From assembly GCF_001545155.1 (NCBI RefSeq), contig NZ_CP014226.1, forward strand, positions 3,057,918-3,121,917: DNA of 64,000 nt, in the 5' to 3' direction. This document shows, in pieces, positions 8,254 through 17,365 of the stretch (position 1 is its first letter; each line of letters starts with the position of its first letter). A program made the translations under genes and the position numbers. Origin of the DNA: Halomonas chromatireducens. GTDB lineage: Bacteria; Pseudomonadota; Gammaproteobacteria; Pseudomonadales; Halomonadaceae. The notes beneath the pieces were generated by a model that saw only the letters and a program-made list of their open reading frames with translations, did no database searches and had not been told where the DNA came from.

Positions 8254-8823
8254 ATGACGCCCCAGCCCCCCGAAGCCCCGCTGAGCGCCCTGCTCTGGGC
8301 CTTTACCCGTATCGGTCTGCTCGGCTTCGGTGGCGGCCCTGCGATGATCCCCCTCGTACAGCAGGAAGTGGTCAAGCGGCATGGTTGGCTGAACGACGAG
8401 GAATTTGCCGATGTCCTGGCCATCGGCAACACCTTGCCTGGACCCATTGCGACCAAGATGCCTGGCTACATCGGCTATCGGGTAGCCGGGGTGGCCGGCT
8501 GTGTCATCGCCGTGACCGCCGTCATCCTGCCCATGGTCGTGGCCATGATCGCGCTGCTGACCCTCTTCAGCAACTATCGCCACGTGACCTGGATCCACGG
8601 CATGGGCCAGGCCGTCGTCCCCGTGGTCATGGTCATGATGGGGCAACTGACCATGGACTTCTGGAACAAATCGCGCCTGGCCTTGGGCTGGGCAATGAGC
8701 CTGGCCACGGCGGTGGTCGCCGGCGCGCTGATCTACCTGCTCGGCATCCACCCCGGCTGGGTGATCGGCGGCATCCTGGCGGCGGCGCTGCTACGCCCGA
8801 CACCCAAGCGGGGTGACGCCTGA
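8254..8823 (+). CDS. chrA: CHR-family (chromate transporter-like) short subunit, module 1 first gene
   Basis: 189 residues, one CHR domain with the motifs GFGGGPAMIPL near the N-terminus, GNTLPGPIATKMPGYIGY near residues 59-76 and about six membrane spans. Short CHR proteins work as pairs; the partner starts in the overlapping TGATG at 8823. The family is named for chromate export, but the GntR regulator and the neighbouring carboxylate-uptake genes make another anion possible here. Confidence 0.88.
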   Translation: MTPQPPEAPLSALLWAFTRIGLLGFGGGPAMIPLVQQEVVKRHGWLNDEEFADVLAIGNTLPGPIATKMPGYIGYRVAGVAGCVIAVTAVILPMVVAMIALLTLFSNYRHVTWIHGMGQAVVPVVMVMMGQLTMDFWNKSRLALGWAMSLATAVVAGALIYLLGIHPGWVIGGILAAALLRPTPKRGDA

Positions 8824-9356
8824 TGCTGGTCTACTGGGAGCTGTTCCTGGCTTTCTTCATCCCCAACATCATCGGCTATGGCGGCGGACCGGCGATCATT
8901 CCGCTGATCGAAGCCGAGGTCGTCGGCCGCTATGGCTGGATGAACGCCCAGCAGTTTGCCGAGACCCTGGCGCTGGGCAATGCCCTGCCAAGCCCCATCG
9001 CCACCAAGATGGCCGGCTATGTGGGCTATGACGTGGCGGGTATCGGCGGCGCCCTGGTCGCCATATTCGCCACGGTGGTGCCTTCGCTGCTGCTGATGCT
9101 GGGCGCGCTGGGTCTGCTCTACCGCCATCGGCATTCACCCCGCGTCCAGCGCATGAGCCAGTGGGTACGGCCGGTGATCGCCATGATGATGGCCTGGTTG
9201 ACCTGGAGCTTCTTCAACGAGGGCCTCGATAGCGCCGGCCTACTGCATACCCTGCTCATCGGCACGGCAGCGGCCATCGCCCTGCTGCGCTTTCGAACCC
9301 ACCCGGCCTTCGTGGTTCTGGCCGCACTCGTCTACGGAGGCCTCTTCCTCAGTTGA
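8823..9356 (+). CDS. chrA: CHR-family short subunit, module 1 second gene
   Basis: 177 residues, the second half of the short-chain CHR pair. It has GYGGGPAIIPLIEAEVVG, GNALPSPIATKMAGYVGY and six hydrophobic segments. The start codon overlaps the first gene's stop. The pair 23285-24384 is highly similar, with matching order and overlap. The 109 bases after it hold no clear terminator before tctC. Confidence 0.88.
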   Translation: MLVYWELFLAFFIPNIIGYGGGPAIIPLIEAEVVGRYGWMNAQQFAETLALGNALPSPIATKMAGYVGYDVAGIGGALVAIFATVVPSLLLMLGALGLLYRHRHSPRVQRMSQWVRPVIAMMMAWLTWSFFNEGLDSAGLLHTLLIGTAAAIALLRFRTHPAFVVLAALVYGGLFLS

Positions 9357-9465
9357 CACACTCGACAACAACATCCCAAAGCGGGAGCACGCGCTCACCC
9401 CGCTGACGCCTCGCCCGGCGCGAGCGGCAGCTACCACACCACCAACAATATCAAGGTGTTCCATC

Positions 9466-10440
9466 ATGACGCGTACGAAACTGACCCATACCTTCGCCGC
9501 CCTCGGCCTCGCCACCGGCATTGCCCTGTCCGGCACCGCCCAGGCCGACTACCCCGAGCAGGACATCCGACTGATCATTCCCTACGGACCGGGTGGCGCC
9601 ACTGATATCATCTTCCGGTTGATCTCCCAGGAAGCCGAACAGCATCTGGGCGAATCAATCGTGCCGGTCAACATGGCAGGCGCCGGCGCCACCCTCGGCT
9701 CGCGCAACGTCAAGGATGCCAGTCCGGACGGCTACACCTTGCTCGGCAGCCACGACACCATCGCGCTGTCCAAGCTGGCCGGCACCGTCGACTACTCCTA
9801 CGATGCCTTTGAGCCGATCGCGCTGCTGACCCAGACCATCAACATTCCCACCGCCCATGCCAACCATGAGGTGCAGAGCGCCGACGAGATCGCCGATTAC
9901 GTGCGCGAAAACCCCGGCCAGGTGCGCTTCAGCATGATCCCGAGTTCCACCGACCACTTCTTCTGGGCACAGTTCTTCCAGGAAGCCGGAATCGACATGG
10001 CCGACGTACGCCTGGTGGGCTACCCGGATACCGGTGAGCAGGTCTCGGCGCTGATGGCAGAAGAGATCGATTTCGCCATGTTCAACCTGCCGTCCGGCGG
10101 TTCGTACTTCGAGGAAGGCACTTTCCGTCCGCTGGGCATCGCCCATCCCGAGCGCCTGGAGAGCATGCCCGACGTCGCCACCCTGCGCGAACTGGGCATC
10201 GAGATGGATCACTCCACCAGCCGCGGCATCTTCGCCCCCAAGGGCACGCCGCAGGAGGTCCTCGACACCATCGCCGAGGCCTATGGCCAGGCGCTCGAGA
10301 ACGAGGAAGTGAGCAGCCGCATCGAGAACGAGTTCGGCTCGGTGGTGCGTTTCCTTGCCGGTGAGGACTATCTCGAGTTCCTCGACGAGAACGAAGCCGC
10401 GCTGTCGGCGGCCGCCGAGAACATCGACTTCCAGAACTGA
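9466..10440 (+). CDS. tctC: TTT transporter periplasmic binding protein TctC
   Basis: 324 residues with a signal peptide (residues 1-25, ending AQA-DYP). The Bug/TctC fold is indicated by DIRLIIPYGPGGATDIIFRL near residue 32 and VPVNMAGAGATLGSRNV. It delivers a carboxylic acid to the TctAB membrane pair. It is the first gene of tctCBA; the ligand cannot be read from sequence, and the binding-loop motif YGPGG is conserved across many dicarboxylate and tricarboxylate binders. Confidence 0.92.
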   Translation: MTRTKLTHTFAALGLATGIALSGTAQADYPEQDIRLIIPYGPGGATDIIFRLISQEAEQHLGESIVPVNMAGAGATLGSRNVKDASPDGYTLLGSHDTIALSKLAGTVDYSYDAFEPIALLTQTINIPTAHANHEVQSADEIADYVRENPGQVRFSMIPSSTDHFFWAQFFQEAGIDMADVRLVGYPDTGEQVSALMAEEIDFAMFNLPSGGSYFEEGTFRPLGIAHPERLESMPDVATLRELGIEMDHSTSRGIFAPKGTPQEVLDTIAEAYGQALENEEVSSRIENEFGSVVRFLAGEDYLEFLDENEAALSAAAENIDFQN

Positions 10441-10489
10441 GTGAGTTCCCTGTCCCGGCTTGCCGGGGCGGGGATCGGGAGACGTTGCG

Positions 10490-10960
10490 ATGTTGACACT
10501 TACCAAGGACCGCGCCCTGGCGCTGGTCCTGCTATTGATCGTTGCCGTGATGTGGGTCGAGTCGGGCAATATTCGCCCACCCACCTCCTGGCAGCCCTAC
10601 GGCTCGGCGCTTTTTCCGCGCATCCTGCTGGTGGTCACCGGCCTGCTGTCGCTGCTGATCCTGGTGCGCTCGCTGATCACCGGCCCCGGTGAGCGAAGCG
10701 CCCCACGACGCAGCTTCGGCGAGTGGCTGGGCCACAACCGCACGGTGTTCTCGCTGTTCGTGCTGTTCGGGCTGTATGCCGCGCTGCTTCCGGTGCTCGG
10801 CTACATCATTGCCACCCTGGCCTTCCTGGTGACATCGCTGGGACTGCTGCTGGGGATCGATTCTCGCCGCAAGTGGATCATCAACCTCGCCGTCAGCTGC
10901 ACCCTGGTGCCGCTGGTGTTCGTGATCTTCCGCTTCGGCCTCAATGTCTGGCTGCCCTGA
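10490..10960 (+). CDS. tctB: TTT transporter small membrane subunit TctB
   Basis: 156 residues. The start MLTLTKDRALAL is chosen because GGGAG lies about 10 bases upstream; the earlier in-frame start overlaps the tctC tail region without a ribosome-binding site. Four membrane helices are arranged as in TctB, with the characteristic G-x-x-xFPRILLVVTGLLSLL segment (SALFPRILLVV). It pairs with TctA as the small subunit. Confidence 0.9.
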   Translation: MLTLTKDRALALVLLLIVAVMWVESGNIRPPTSWQPYGSALFPRILLVVTGLLSLLILVRSLITGPGERSAPRRSFGEWLGHNRTVFSLFVLFGLYAALLPVLGYIIATLAFLVTSLGLLLGIDSRRKWIINLAVSCTLVPLVFVIFRFGLNVWLP

Positions 10961-10976
10961 GGCCTGGGAGTAACAC

Positions 10977-12494
10977 ATGGCGGATTTCTTTCTACAGGCC
11001 CTCGGCCAGGTCAGCAGCCCTTCGGTACTGGCGCTGATCGTCATTGGCGTGCTGTTCGGCATCATCGGTGGCAGCATTCCCGGCTTCACCGTGACCATGG
11101 CCATCCTGGTGGTCTTTCCCTTCACCTTTGCCATGGATCCGGTCAGCGGCGTGTCGCTGATGGTGGGCGTGTTCGTCGGCGGCTACTCCGGCGGTATCGT
11201 CTCCGGAGTTATGCTGGGAATCCCCGGCACCCCGTCGTCGATCACCACCGTCTACGATGGCTACCCCATGGCGCAGAACGGCGAACCCGGCCGTGCCCTG
11301 GGCATTGGCGTAGCAGCCTCGTTTATCGGCACCCTTATCAGCGTCGCGGTGCTGGTGTTCTTCGGCCCGCTGATCGCCAGCTTCAGCATGAACTTTCGTC
11401 CCTGGGAGATCACCGCGCTGATCGTGTTTGCCCTGACTCTGGTCGCCGGGCTCTCCAGTGGTGCGCTGCTCAAGGGGCTGCTGGCTGCCACCCTGGGCTT
11501 GCTGATCACCACCGTCGGGTATGACCGCAACAGCAACCTGCGCTTCGACTTCGACATCCCGGCGCTGGGCTCGGGCTTCGAGATCCTCCCGGTAATGATC
11601 GGCATCTTTGCCTTCTCGCAGCTGATGGGTAACCTCGAGAAGCTGCGCGACGAACAGGGCAAGGCCAAGGGCGTCGACACCAGTGTGACCATTCCCTATG
11701 GCCTCATCCTCAAGGACATGGCCGGCCAGAAGCTCAACACCCTGCGCTCGTCGCTGATCGGCAGCCTGGTCGGGGCGCTGCCCGGTACCGGCGGTACGGT
11801 GGCAAACTTCATCAGCTACGACCAGGCCAAGAAATTCTCCCGCCACCCGGAAACCTTCGGCAAGGGAACCCCCAGCGGCATCGTCGCTTCGGAGGCCTCC
11901 AACAGTGCCGTAGCCGGCGGCGCCTTTGTGCCGACCTTGGCACTTGGCATTCCCGGCGACCTGCCCATGGCCATCATGATGGGCGTACTGATCCTGCACG
12001 GCATCAACCCGGGACCGCTGATGTTCGAGCAGAATCCAGTACTGGTCGGCGCCATCTACGCCAGCCTGCTGATCGGCGCCGTGGTGATGGTGCTCTGCCA
12101 GCTGCTGCTGGTGCGCTGGTTTGCCAAGATTTCGCTGATCCCCCAGGAGATCCTGGTGCCCGTAGTGCTGATGCTTTGTGCCATCGGCTCCTACGCACTG
12201 AACAACAACTTGTTCGATATCTGGGTACTGTTCGTGTTCGGGGTGATCGGCTACCTGCTGTGGAAGGCCGAGGTACCACTGACGCCACTGATCCTTGGGG
12301 TAGTGCTGGGCAACAACCTGGAACGCCAGCTGTTCCGCGCCCTCGAACTCGACGACAGCTGGATGACCTTCCTGACCCGCCCGCTGTCGGCACTGTTCCT
12401 GGCACTGGCCGTAGCCTCGGTGATCTTCTCGCTTTATCAGGACCGCAAGATCCAACAGAACCAGCTCAGGGCCAAGAACCTGCCCGAGCAGTAA
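10977..12494 (+). CDS. tctA: TTT transporter large membrane subunit TctA
   Basis: 505 residues with about 11-12 membrane spans. Conserved TctA signatures are IGGSIPGFTVTMAI near residue 23, GGYSGGIVSGVMLGIPGTPSS near residues 62-82 and the repeated GALPGTGGTVANFISYD near residue 261. It follows tctB by 16 bases and is followed by ggt after 11 bases, suggesting that transporter and gamma-glutamyltransferase are co-transcribed. Confidence 0.94.
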   Translation: MADFFLQALGQVSSPSVLALIVIGVLFGIIGGSIPGFTVTMAILVVFPFTFAMDPVSGVSLMVGVFVGGYSGGIVSGVMLGIPGTPSSITTVYDGYPMAQNGEPGRALGIGVAASFIGTLISVAVLVFFGPLIASFSMNFRPWEITALIVFALTLVAGLSSGALLKGLLAATLGLLITTVGYDRNSNLRFDFDIPALGSGFEILPVMIGIFAFSQLMGNLEKLRDEQGKAKGVDTSVTIPYGLILKDMAGQKLNTLRSSLIGSLVGALPGTGGTVANFISYDQAKKFSRHPETFGKGTPSGIVASEASNSAVAGGAFVPTLALGIPGDLPMAIMMGVLILHGINPGPLMFEQNPVLVGAIYASLLIGAVVMVLCQLLLVRWFAKISLIPQEILVPVVLMLCAIGSYALNNNLFDIWVLFVFGVIGYLLWKAEVPLTPLILGVVLGNNLERQLFRALELDDSWMTFLTRPLSALFLALAVASVIFSLYQDRKIQQNQLRAKNLPEQ

Positions 12495-12505
12495 AGGAGC
12501 CTTTT

Positions 12506-14113
12506 ATGCAGCACGACGCGCATTTCTATCCGAGCCCATCGCGGCGCATGGCCACTTTCGGCAGCCGCGGTATGGTCGCCACGTCACAGCCCCTGGGTGC
12601 CCAGGTCGGCATGCAGATCCTCCAGCAGGGGGGCAATGCGGTGGATGCCGCCATCGCTGCCGCCGCGGCACTGACCGTAGTGGAACCCACCTCCAACGGG
12701 CTCGGGAGCGACGCCTTTGCCATCGTCTGGATGGAAGGCAAGCTACACGGCTTGAACGCCAGCGGTCCTGCCCCCCAGGCGGCCACCATCGAGGCGATGA
12801 AAGCGCTCGGCCATGAGCGGGTCCCCGAGTATGGCGTGCTGCCGGTTACCGTGCCGGGAGCGCCAGCAGCTTGGGCTGCCCTCTCCGAGCGCTTCGGCAA
12901 GCTGCCCTTCGCCGATCTGCTGGCCCCGGCCATCGCCCTGGCGGAAGAGGGCTACCCGGTCTCGCCGATCGTTAACCAGATGTGGGAGGAGGCCCATGAC
13001 ATCTATCGCAGCCACGATAACCCCGCCCTGAAGCCCTGGTTCGAGACCTTCGCCCCGGAGGGCCGTGCCCCGCGCCCCGGCGAGCGCTGGGCCTCCCCGG
13101 ATCATGCCAGCACGCTGCGGGCGATTGCCGAGACCAAGGGACGCGCCTTCTATGAAGGGGCGCTGGCCGACAAGATCGACGCCTTCTTCCGCGAGCACGG
13201 CGGCCTGCTGCGCAAGGAGGACCTTACGGCCTACAAGCCGGAGTGGGTCGAGCCGATCAGCACCCGCTACCGCGGCCATGACATCTGGGAGATACCGCCC
13301 AACGGCAGTGGTCTGATCGCCCTGCAGGCCCTGGGCATGCTCGAGCGCATGGGCGAGGAAGGCCGTGACCCGGTGGAGACCCTGCATCGCCGAATCGAAG
13401 CCACCAAGCTGGGCTACGTCGACGGCCTTCGCTACGTTACCGAGGGCAACGCCATGGGCCCGAGCGTGGATCAGCTGTTGGCAGACGACTATCTCGCTGA
13501 GCGTGCCGACCTGATCGGCGAGCAGGCGCTCGACCCGAAGCACGGCAACCCGATCAAGGGCGGCACCGTCTACCTTGCCACCGCCGATGGCGACGGCAAC
13601 ATGGTTTCGTTCATCCAGAGCAACTACAAGGGCTTCGGCTCGGGCGTCGTGGTACCTGGTACCGGCATCAGCCTGCAGAACCGCGGCTGGGGGTTCTCCC
13701 TGGACCCGGCGCACCCCAATGCACTGGCGCCCGGCAAGCGCACCTACCACACCATCATTCCCGGCTTCATCACCAGGAATGGCCAGGCGGTGGGGCCGTT
13801 CGGCGTGATGGGCGGCTACATGCAGCCCCAGGGCCACGTGCAGGTGATCACCGCCATACTCGACGACCACCTCAACCCCCAGGCAGCACTGGACTTGCCT
13901 CGCTGGAAATGGACCAAGGGCAAGACAGTGGAGGTAGAGCCGCACTTTCCCGACCACCTCGCCCAGGCCTTGGCGCGGCGCGGCCATGACATCGTCAAGA
14001 TGGCGGATACCCTGAGCTTCGGCCGTGGCCAGATCATTCTGCGCAACAGCGATAGCGGGGTACTGTGCGGCGGCACCGAGCCCCGCACCGACAGTGCCGT
14101 GCTGGCCTGGTAG
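12506..14113 (+). CDS. ggt: Gamma-glutamyltransferase family protein
   Basis: 535 residues, start MQHDAHFYPSP with AAAGGAG upstream. Ntn-hydrolase fold: QGGNAVDAAIAAAAALTVVEP near residue 50, the self-processing nucleophile Thr in GGTVYLATADGDGNMVS near residue 353, and the small-subunit signatures GSGVVVPGTGISLQNRG and the late GVMGGYMQPQGH. No signal peptide is apparent, so a cytoplasmic enzyme acting on an imported gamma-glutamyl compound or related amide is more likely than periplasmic glutathione hydrolysis. Its link to tctCBA suggests it processes the transported substrate. Confidence 0.9.
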   Translation: MQHDAHFYPSPSRRMATFGSRGMVATSQPLGAQVGMQILQQGGNAVDAAIAAAAALTVVEPTSNGLGSDAFAIVWMEGKLHGLNASGPAPQAATIEAMKALGHERVPEYGVLPVTVPGAPAAWAALSERFGKLPFADLLAPAIALAEEGYPVSPIVNQMWEEAHDIYRSHDNPALKPWFETFAPEGRAPRPGERWASPDHASTLRAIAETKGRAFYEGALADKIDAFFREHGGLLRKEDLTAYKPEWVEPISTRYRGHDIWEIPPNGSGLIALQALGMLERMGEEGRDPVETLHRRIEATKLGYVDGLRYVTEGNAMGPSVDQLLADDYLAERADLIGEQALDPKHGNPIKGGTVYLATADGDGNMVSFIQSNYKGFGSGVVVPGTGISLQNRGWGFSLDPAHPNALAPGKRTYHTIIPGFITRNGQAVGPFGVMGGYMQPQGHVQVITAILDDHLNPQAALDLPRWKWTKGKTVEVEPHFPDHLAQALARRGHDIVKMADTLSFGRGQIILRNSDSGVLCGGTEPRTDSAVLAW

Positions 14114-14136
14114 CGAACCCGCAGAAAGGCCGGCCC

Positions 14137-14144
14137 GGTATACC
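14137..14144. promoter_or_regulatory. GGTATACC operator candidate, site 1
   Basis: The 8-base palindrome GGTATACC lies 24 bases after the ggt stop. It matches four further copies (14405, 22224, 23136, 26181), all intergenic in the accessory region. Together with the site at 14405 it brackets the promoter area of the gene at 14543. Confidence 0.5.
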
Positions 14145-14359
14145 ATATATTGAAATGGCAAGCCGTGGCCGCGCCCTTCCCCCGCGCCTGGCCAACTCGC
14201 CTTACCCCCTAATCCGGCGGCCTTCTCCCACTTCGCAAGCCACCCTCCCTCTTGCCGGCAACCCTGATTTTTACTGCCTGGGGGTGGCGTTATCTTCGCT
14301 GCTGCGCGGCAATGCCGCACCCTGCCCACTCAGAAATTTGATCCAGGTCAGAAAACCCC

Positions 14360-14412
14360 TTGACAGTGCCGGAGGATTGAAATTAGGCTTGCCACATGGC
14401 TTTTGGTATACC
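14360..14412 (+). promoter_or_regulatory. Promoter and GGTATACC operator site 2 upstream of the diiron enzyme gene
   Basis: The 429-base gap 14114-14542 holds no convincing gene. A -35 TTGACA (14360-14365) and a weak -10 TAGGCT (14384-14389) are followed by TTTTGGTATACCATG with GGTATACC at 14405-14412, about 15 bases past the expected transcription start. A repressor there would block the operon beginning at 14543. Confidence 0.5.
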
Positions 14413-14542
14413 ATGAGCCAAACCGGAAGACAGAGACCCACAACATCAACTGTCACTGCACTTCCCTGACTCCCGTAGGCATACCAATAAAACGGGCCAT
14501 TGGCTGCAACAGCCAATACCCAGGCAACCAGGAGAGATCCCC

Positions 14543-15274
14543 ATGGCCGAACTGATGAATCGTGACGAATTCCGCACCGCCCTCGAAGACGCCATCAAGG
14601 GCAAGAGCGCCAACAAGGCACCGTTCAGCGTGGCATGGGCCAGCGGCAAGCTGAGCCGAGCCCACCTCGCCAAGTGGGCCGAGAACCACTATCACTACGT
14701 TGGCCCCTTCGCCGACTACCTGGCCTACATCTACGCCAACACCCCGGAGAACTACACCGAGGCCAAGGACTTCCTGCTGCAGAACATGTATGAGGAAGAG
14801 CTCGGCGGTGACCGTCACACCGACCTGCTGATCCGTTTCGCCGAGGCTTGCGGCACCACTCGCGAGCGGGTCGAGAACCCCGACAACATGTCGCCCACCA
14901 CCCGTGGCCTGCAGAGCTGGTGCTATGCCGTTGCCATGCGCGAGCACCCGGTGGTAGCCGTGGCCGGCCTTGTGGTTGGCCTGGAGTCCCAGGTGCCCTC
15001 CATCTATCGCAAGCAGACCCCGACCCTGCGCGACAAGTATGGCTTCACCGATGAAGAGGTCGAGTTCTTCGACCTGCACATCGTCTCCGACGAGATCCAC
15101 GGCGAGCGCGGCTATCAGATCGTGCTCGAGCACGCCGACACCGTCGAACTGCAGCAGCGCTGCCTGAAGATCTGCGAGATCGGCGCCCAGATGCGCCTGC
15201 TCTACACCACGGCACTCTACTACGACTACGTGGCCAGCGACCTGCCCCTCTCCGAGCTCGACCTGGCGGCCTGA
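14543..15274 (+). CDS. Haem-oxygenase-like diiron oxidase/oxygenase (TenA/PqqC/CADD superfamily)
   Basis: 243 residues, all-helical. The six metal ligands of haem-oxygenase-like diiron enzymes are present with the spacing of CADD: Glu85 and His92 (EEELGGDRH), Glu148 (VGLESQ), His179, Asp183 and His186 (LHIVSDEIHGERG). This predicts an O2-activating di-iron site, unlike TenA or PqqC, which lack the complete set. The downstream reductase and ferredoxin could feed it electrons. It is the first gene of the block ALDH-HbpS-reductase-ferredoxin-AspDH. The substrate is unknown; a role in attacking an amino or carboxylic acid is inference. Confidence 0.82.
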   Translation: MAELMNRDEFRTALEDAIKGKSANKAPFSVAWASGKLSRAHLAKWAENHYHYVGPFADYLAYIYANTPENYTEAKDFLLQNMYEEELGGDRHTDLLIRFAEACGTTRERVENPDNMSPTTRGLQSWCYAVAMREHPVVAVAGLVVGLESQVPSIYRKQTPTLRDKYGFTDEEVEFFDLHIVSDEIHGERGYQIVLEHADTVELQQRCLKICEIGAQMRLLYTTALYYDYVASDLPLSELDLAA

Positions 15275-15304
15275 TACCAGCCGTTTCGGTTCGTATCTCC
15301 GCAC

Positions 15305-15334
15305 GATGCCTGCCGGCCCAGGCCGGCAGGCATC
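15305..15334. terminator. Strong perfect hairpin between diiron enzyme and ALDH genes
   Basis: Arms of 14 bases, 15305-15318 and 15321-15334, pair perfectly around CA (the repeated half is GATGCCTGCCGGCC). There is no T-run after it, so it is more likely an mRNA processing or stability hairpin, or a partial terminator tuning expression between the two genes, than a full intrinsic terminator. Confidence 0.55.
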
Positions 15335-15367
15335 GATCCCAGGACAGGGCTCCAATGATCACACGAG

Positions 15368-16831
15368 GTGAGCTTCTTGGATAACGTCACTCAGTTTCTC
15401 AATTACATCGACGGCAAATGGTTGCCCTGCGGCTCGAGCTCGACCTTCGAGAACCGCAACCCGGCAGACCAGGACGACCTGCTCGGCCAGTTCCAGGCCT
15501 CTTCCGCGGAAGATGCCCAGCAGGCCATCGCAGCAGCCGAGAAGGCGTTCCCCGCATGGCGGGACACCCCCATTTCAAAGCGCGCGAAAATCCTCAACCA
15601 GGCGGCGGATTATCTGGTCGAGAATATCGAGCAGTTCGCCGAGGAGCTGACCCGCGAAGAGGGCAAGCTGCTCGCCAACAGCCGCGACGAGATCGCCCGC
15701 TCGGCCCAGACCCTGCGCTTCTACGCCGTAGAGGGCCAGACCATCACCGGCGAGACCTTCCCCCAGGACGACGCCAAGATGATGGTCTACACCCAGCGCG
15801 AACCGCTGGGCGTGGCAACCATCATCACGCCCTGGAACTTCCCGATCTCGATTCCGGCAAGAAAGATTGCACCGGCCCTGATCACCGGCAACACCGTGGT
15901 CTTCAAGCCCTCGTCGGATGCGCCGCTGATCGCCTATCGCCTGGCGGAAGCGCTGCATCATGCCGGCGTCCCTGAAGGTGTCTTCAACTTCATTACCGGC
16001 AGCGCATCGGCCATCGGTGAAGAAATCACCGCTGCGCCTGTGGTACGTGCGATCTCCTTCACCGGCTCCACTGCAGCCGGTGAGAAGATCCATCGCAGCG
16101 CCCCGATGGCGACGCGCACCCAGATGGAGCTCGGCGGCAAGAACCCGCTGATCGTACTCGACGATGCCGATATCGACACGGCCGTCGACCTCACCATCAA
16201 GGGTGGCTTCTCGCTCACGGGCCAGGCCTGTACCGGCACCAGCCGTGTGCTCATCGCCCCCTCGATCAAGGCCGTCTATCTAGAGCGCCTGGTGGAACGA
16301 GTCAAGGAACTGCAGATCGGCAACGGCTTGGACAAGGGCACCCAGATCGGTCCACTCGCCACCCGCCAGCAGCTCGACACCGTGCTCGGCTATATCGATA
16401 CCGGCAAGCGCGAGGCAACCCATGTCCACGGCGGCGAGCGTTTGAGCGGCGGTGACTACGACAAGGGCTTCTACGTATCGCCGGCGATCTTCAGCGACGT
16501 GACGCAAGAGATGCGCATCGCCCAGGAGGAGATCTTCGGTCCCGTGGTAGCGGTCATCGAGATCGACGGCTACGACGATGCCATCGCCAAGGCCAACGAT
16601 ACGCCCTATGGGCTGGCGGCTGCCCTGGTGACGCGCAATATCGAATACATCCAGCGTTTTCCGAACGACATCCAGGCCGGCACCGTCAAGGTCAACCGCA
16701 CCACCACGGGCAATCTGGTCAATGCGCCCTTTGGCGGCCTGAAGCAGTCGAGCACCTCCACGTTCCGCGAGTCGGGACGCGCCGGGCTGGACTTCTTCAC
16801 TCAGACCAAGACCGTCTACATCGGCCGCTGA
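15368..16831 (+). CDS. NAD(P)-dependent aldehyde dehydrogenase (semialdehyde type)
   Basis: 487 residues if the GTG at 15368 is used; a TTG at 15377, preceded by GAGGTG, is a possible alternative. All ALDH catalytic features are present: Asn157 in TPWNFP, Lys180 in VVFKPSS, general base Glu254 in MELGGKN, nucleophile Cys288 in TGQACTG and EEIFGPVVAV. It resembles 2-oxoglutarate-semialdehyde and succinate-semialdehyde-type dehydrogenases, so a carboxylated aldehyde is likely, but the exact substrate is not determined. It sits between the diiron enzyme and the HbpS-like gene. Confidence 0.92.
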   Translation: MSFLDNVTQFLNYIDGKWLPCGSSSTFENRNPADQDDLLGQFQASSAEDAQQAIAAAEKAFPAWRDTPISKRAKILNQAADYLVENIEQFAEELTREEGKLLANSRDEIARSAQTLRFYAVEGQTITGETFPQDDAKMMVYTQREPLGVATIITPWNFPISIPARKIAPALITGNTVVFKPSSDAPLIAYRLAEALHHAGVPEGVFNFITGSASAIGEEITAAPVVRAISFTGSTAAGEKIHRSAPMATRTQMELGGKNPLIVLDDADIDTAVDLTIKGGFSLTGQACTGTSRVLIAPSIKAVYLERLVERVKELQIGNGLDKGTQIGPLATRQQLDTVLGYIDTGKREATHVHGGERLSGGDYDKGFYVSPAIFSDVTQEMRIAQEEIFGPVVAVIEIDGYDDAIAKANDTPYGLAAALVTRNIEYIQRFPNDIQAGTVKVNRTTTGNLVNAPFGGLKQSSTSTFRESGRAGLDFFTQTKTVYIGR

Positions 16832-16873
16832 GCGCGGCACCTACAACGACAACCTGACGACAAGGTGAGCCCC

Positions 16874-17353
16874 ATGAAACAGGTATTTCGTCTCGAACTC
16901 GAAGAAGCCAAGTTGATGGTCGAAGCGGCCAAGCGGAAGTCGGAGGAGATCAACGTCCTCGAGAGCATCTGCATCGTCGACGACGGCGGCTATCCGCTGG
17001 CACTGGAGCGCATGAACGGCGCTCGTATCACCGGCCCGCAGATCGCCTGGAACAAGGCCTTCACTGCGGCCGGCCACAAGCGCTCCACGCACCTGTTCAA
17101 CACCGCGCCCAATGGCCCCGCCCTGCCCGGTAACGAGGCATTCGGCATCCAGTGGAGCTTCGAGGGCAAGTTCGCCGTCTTCGTCGGCGGATTCCCGATC
17201 GTTGTCGATGGTGAAGTCGTCGGCGGCGTGGGCCTCAGCGGCGGCAACGGCGAGCAGGACACCAAGGCCGGCCTCGCCGCCCTGCAGGCCCTGCAGGAGC
17301 ACCTGAGCGGTGCCGGTCATGAAGTGATGGTCGAAGCCGACATCAAGAAGTAA
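16874..17353 (+). CDS. GlcG/HbpS family protein
   Basis: 159 residues starting MKQVFRLELEEAKLM. The DUF336 (GlcG/HbpS) fold shows in VDDGGYPLALERMNGARI near residues 36-53, AWNKAFTAAGHKRST and GGFPIVVDGEVVGGVGLSG near residues 101-119. Relatives occur in glycolate, propanediol and haem-related loci, where they bind haem or cobalamin, or act in degradative pathways. No signal peptide, so cytoplasmic. Function here is unassigned. Confidence 0.85.
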   Translation: MKQVFRLELEEAKLMVEAAKRKSEEINVLESICIVDDGGYPLALERMNGARITGPQIAWNKAFTAAGHKRSTHLFNTAPNGPALPGNEAFGIQWSFEGKFAVFVGGFPIVVDGEVVGGVGLSGGNGEQDTKAGLAALQALQEHLSGAGHEVMVEADIKK

Positions 17354-17365
17354 TCCCCCGACTCC

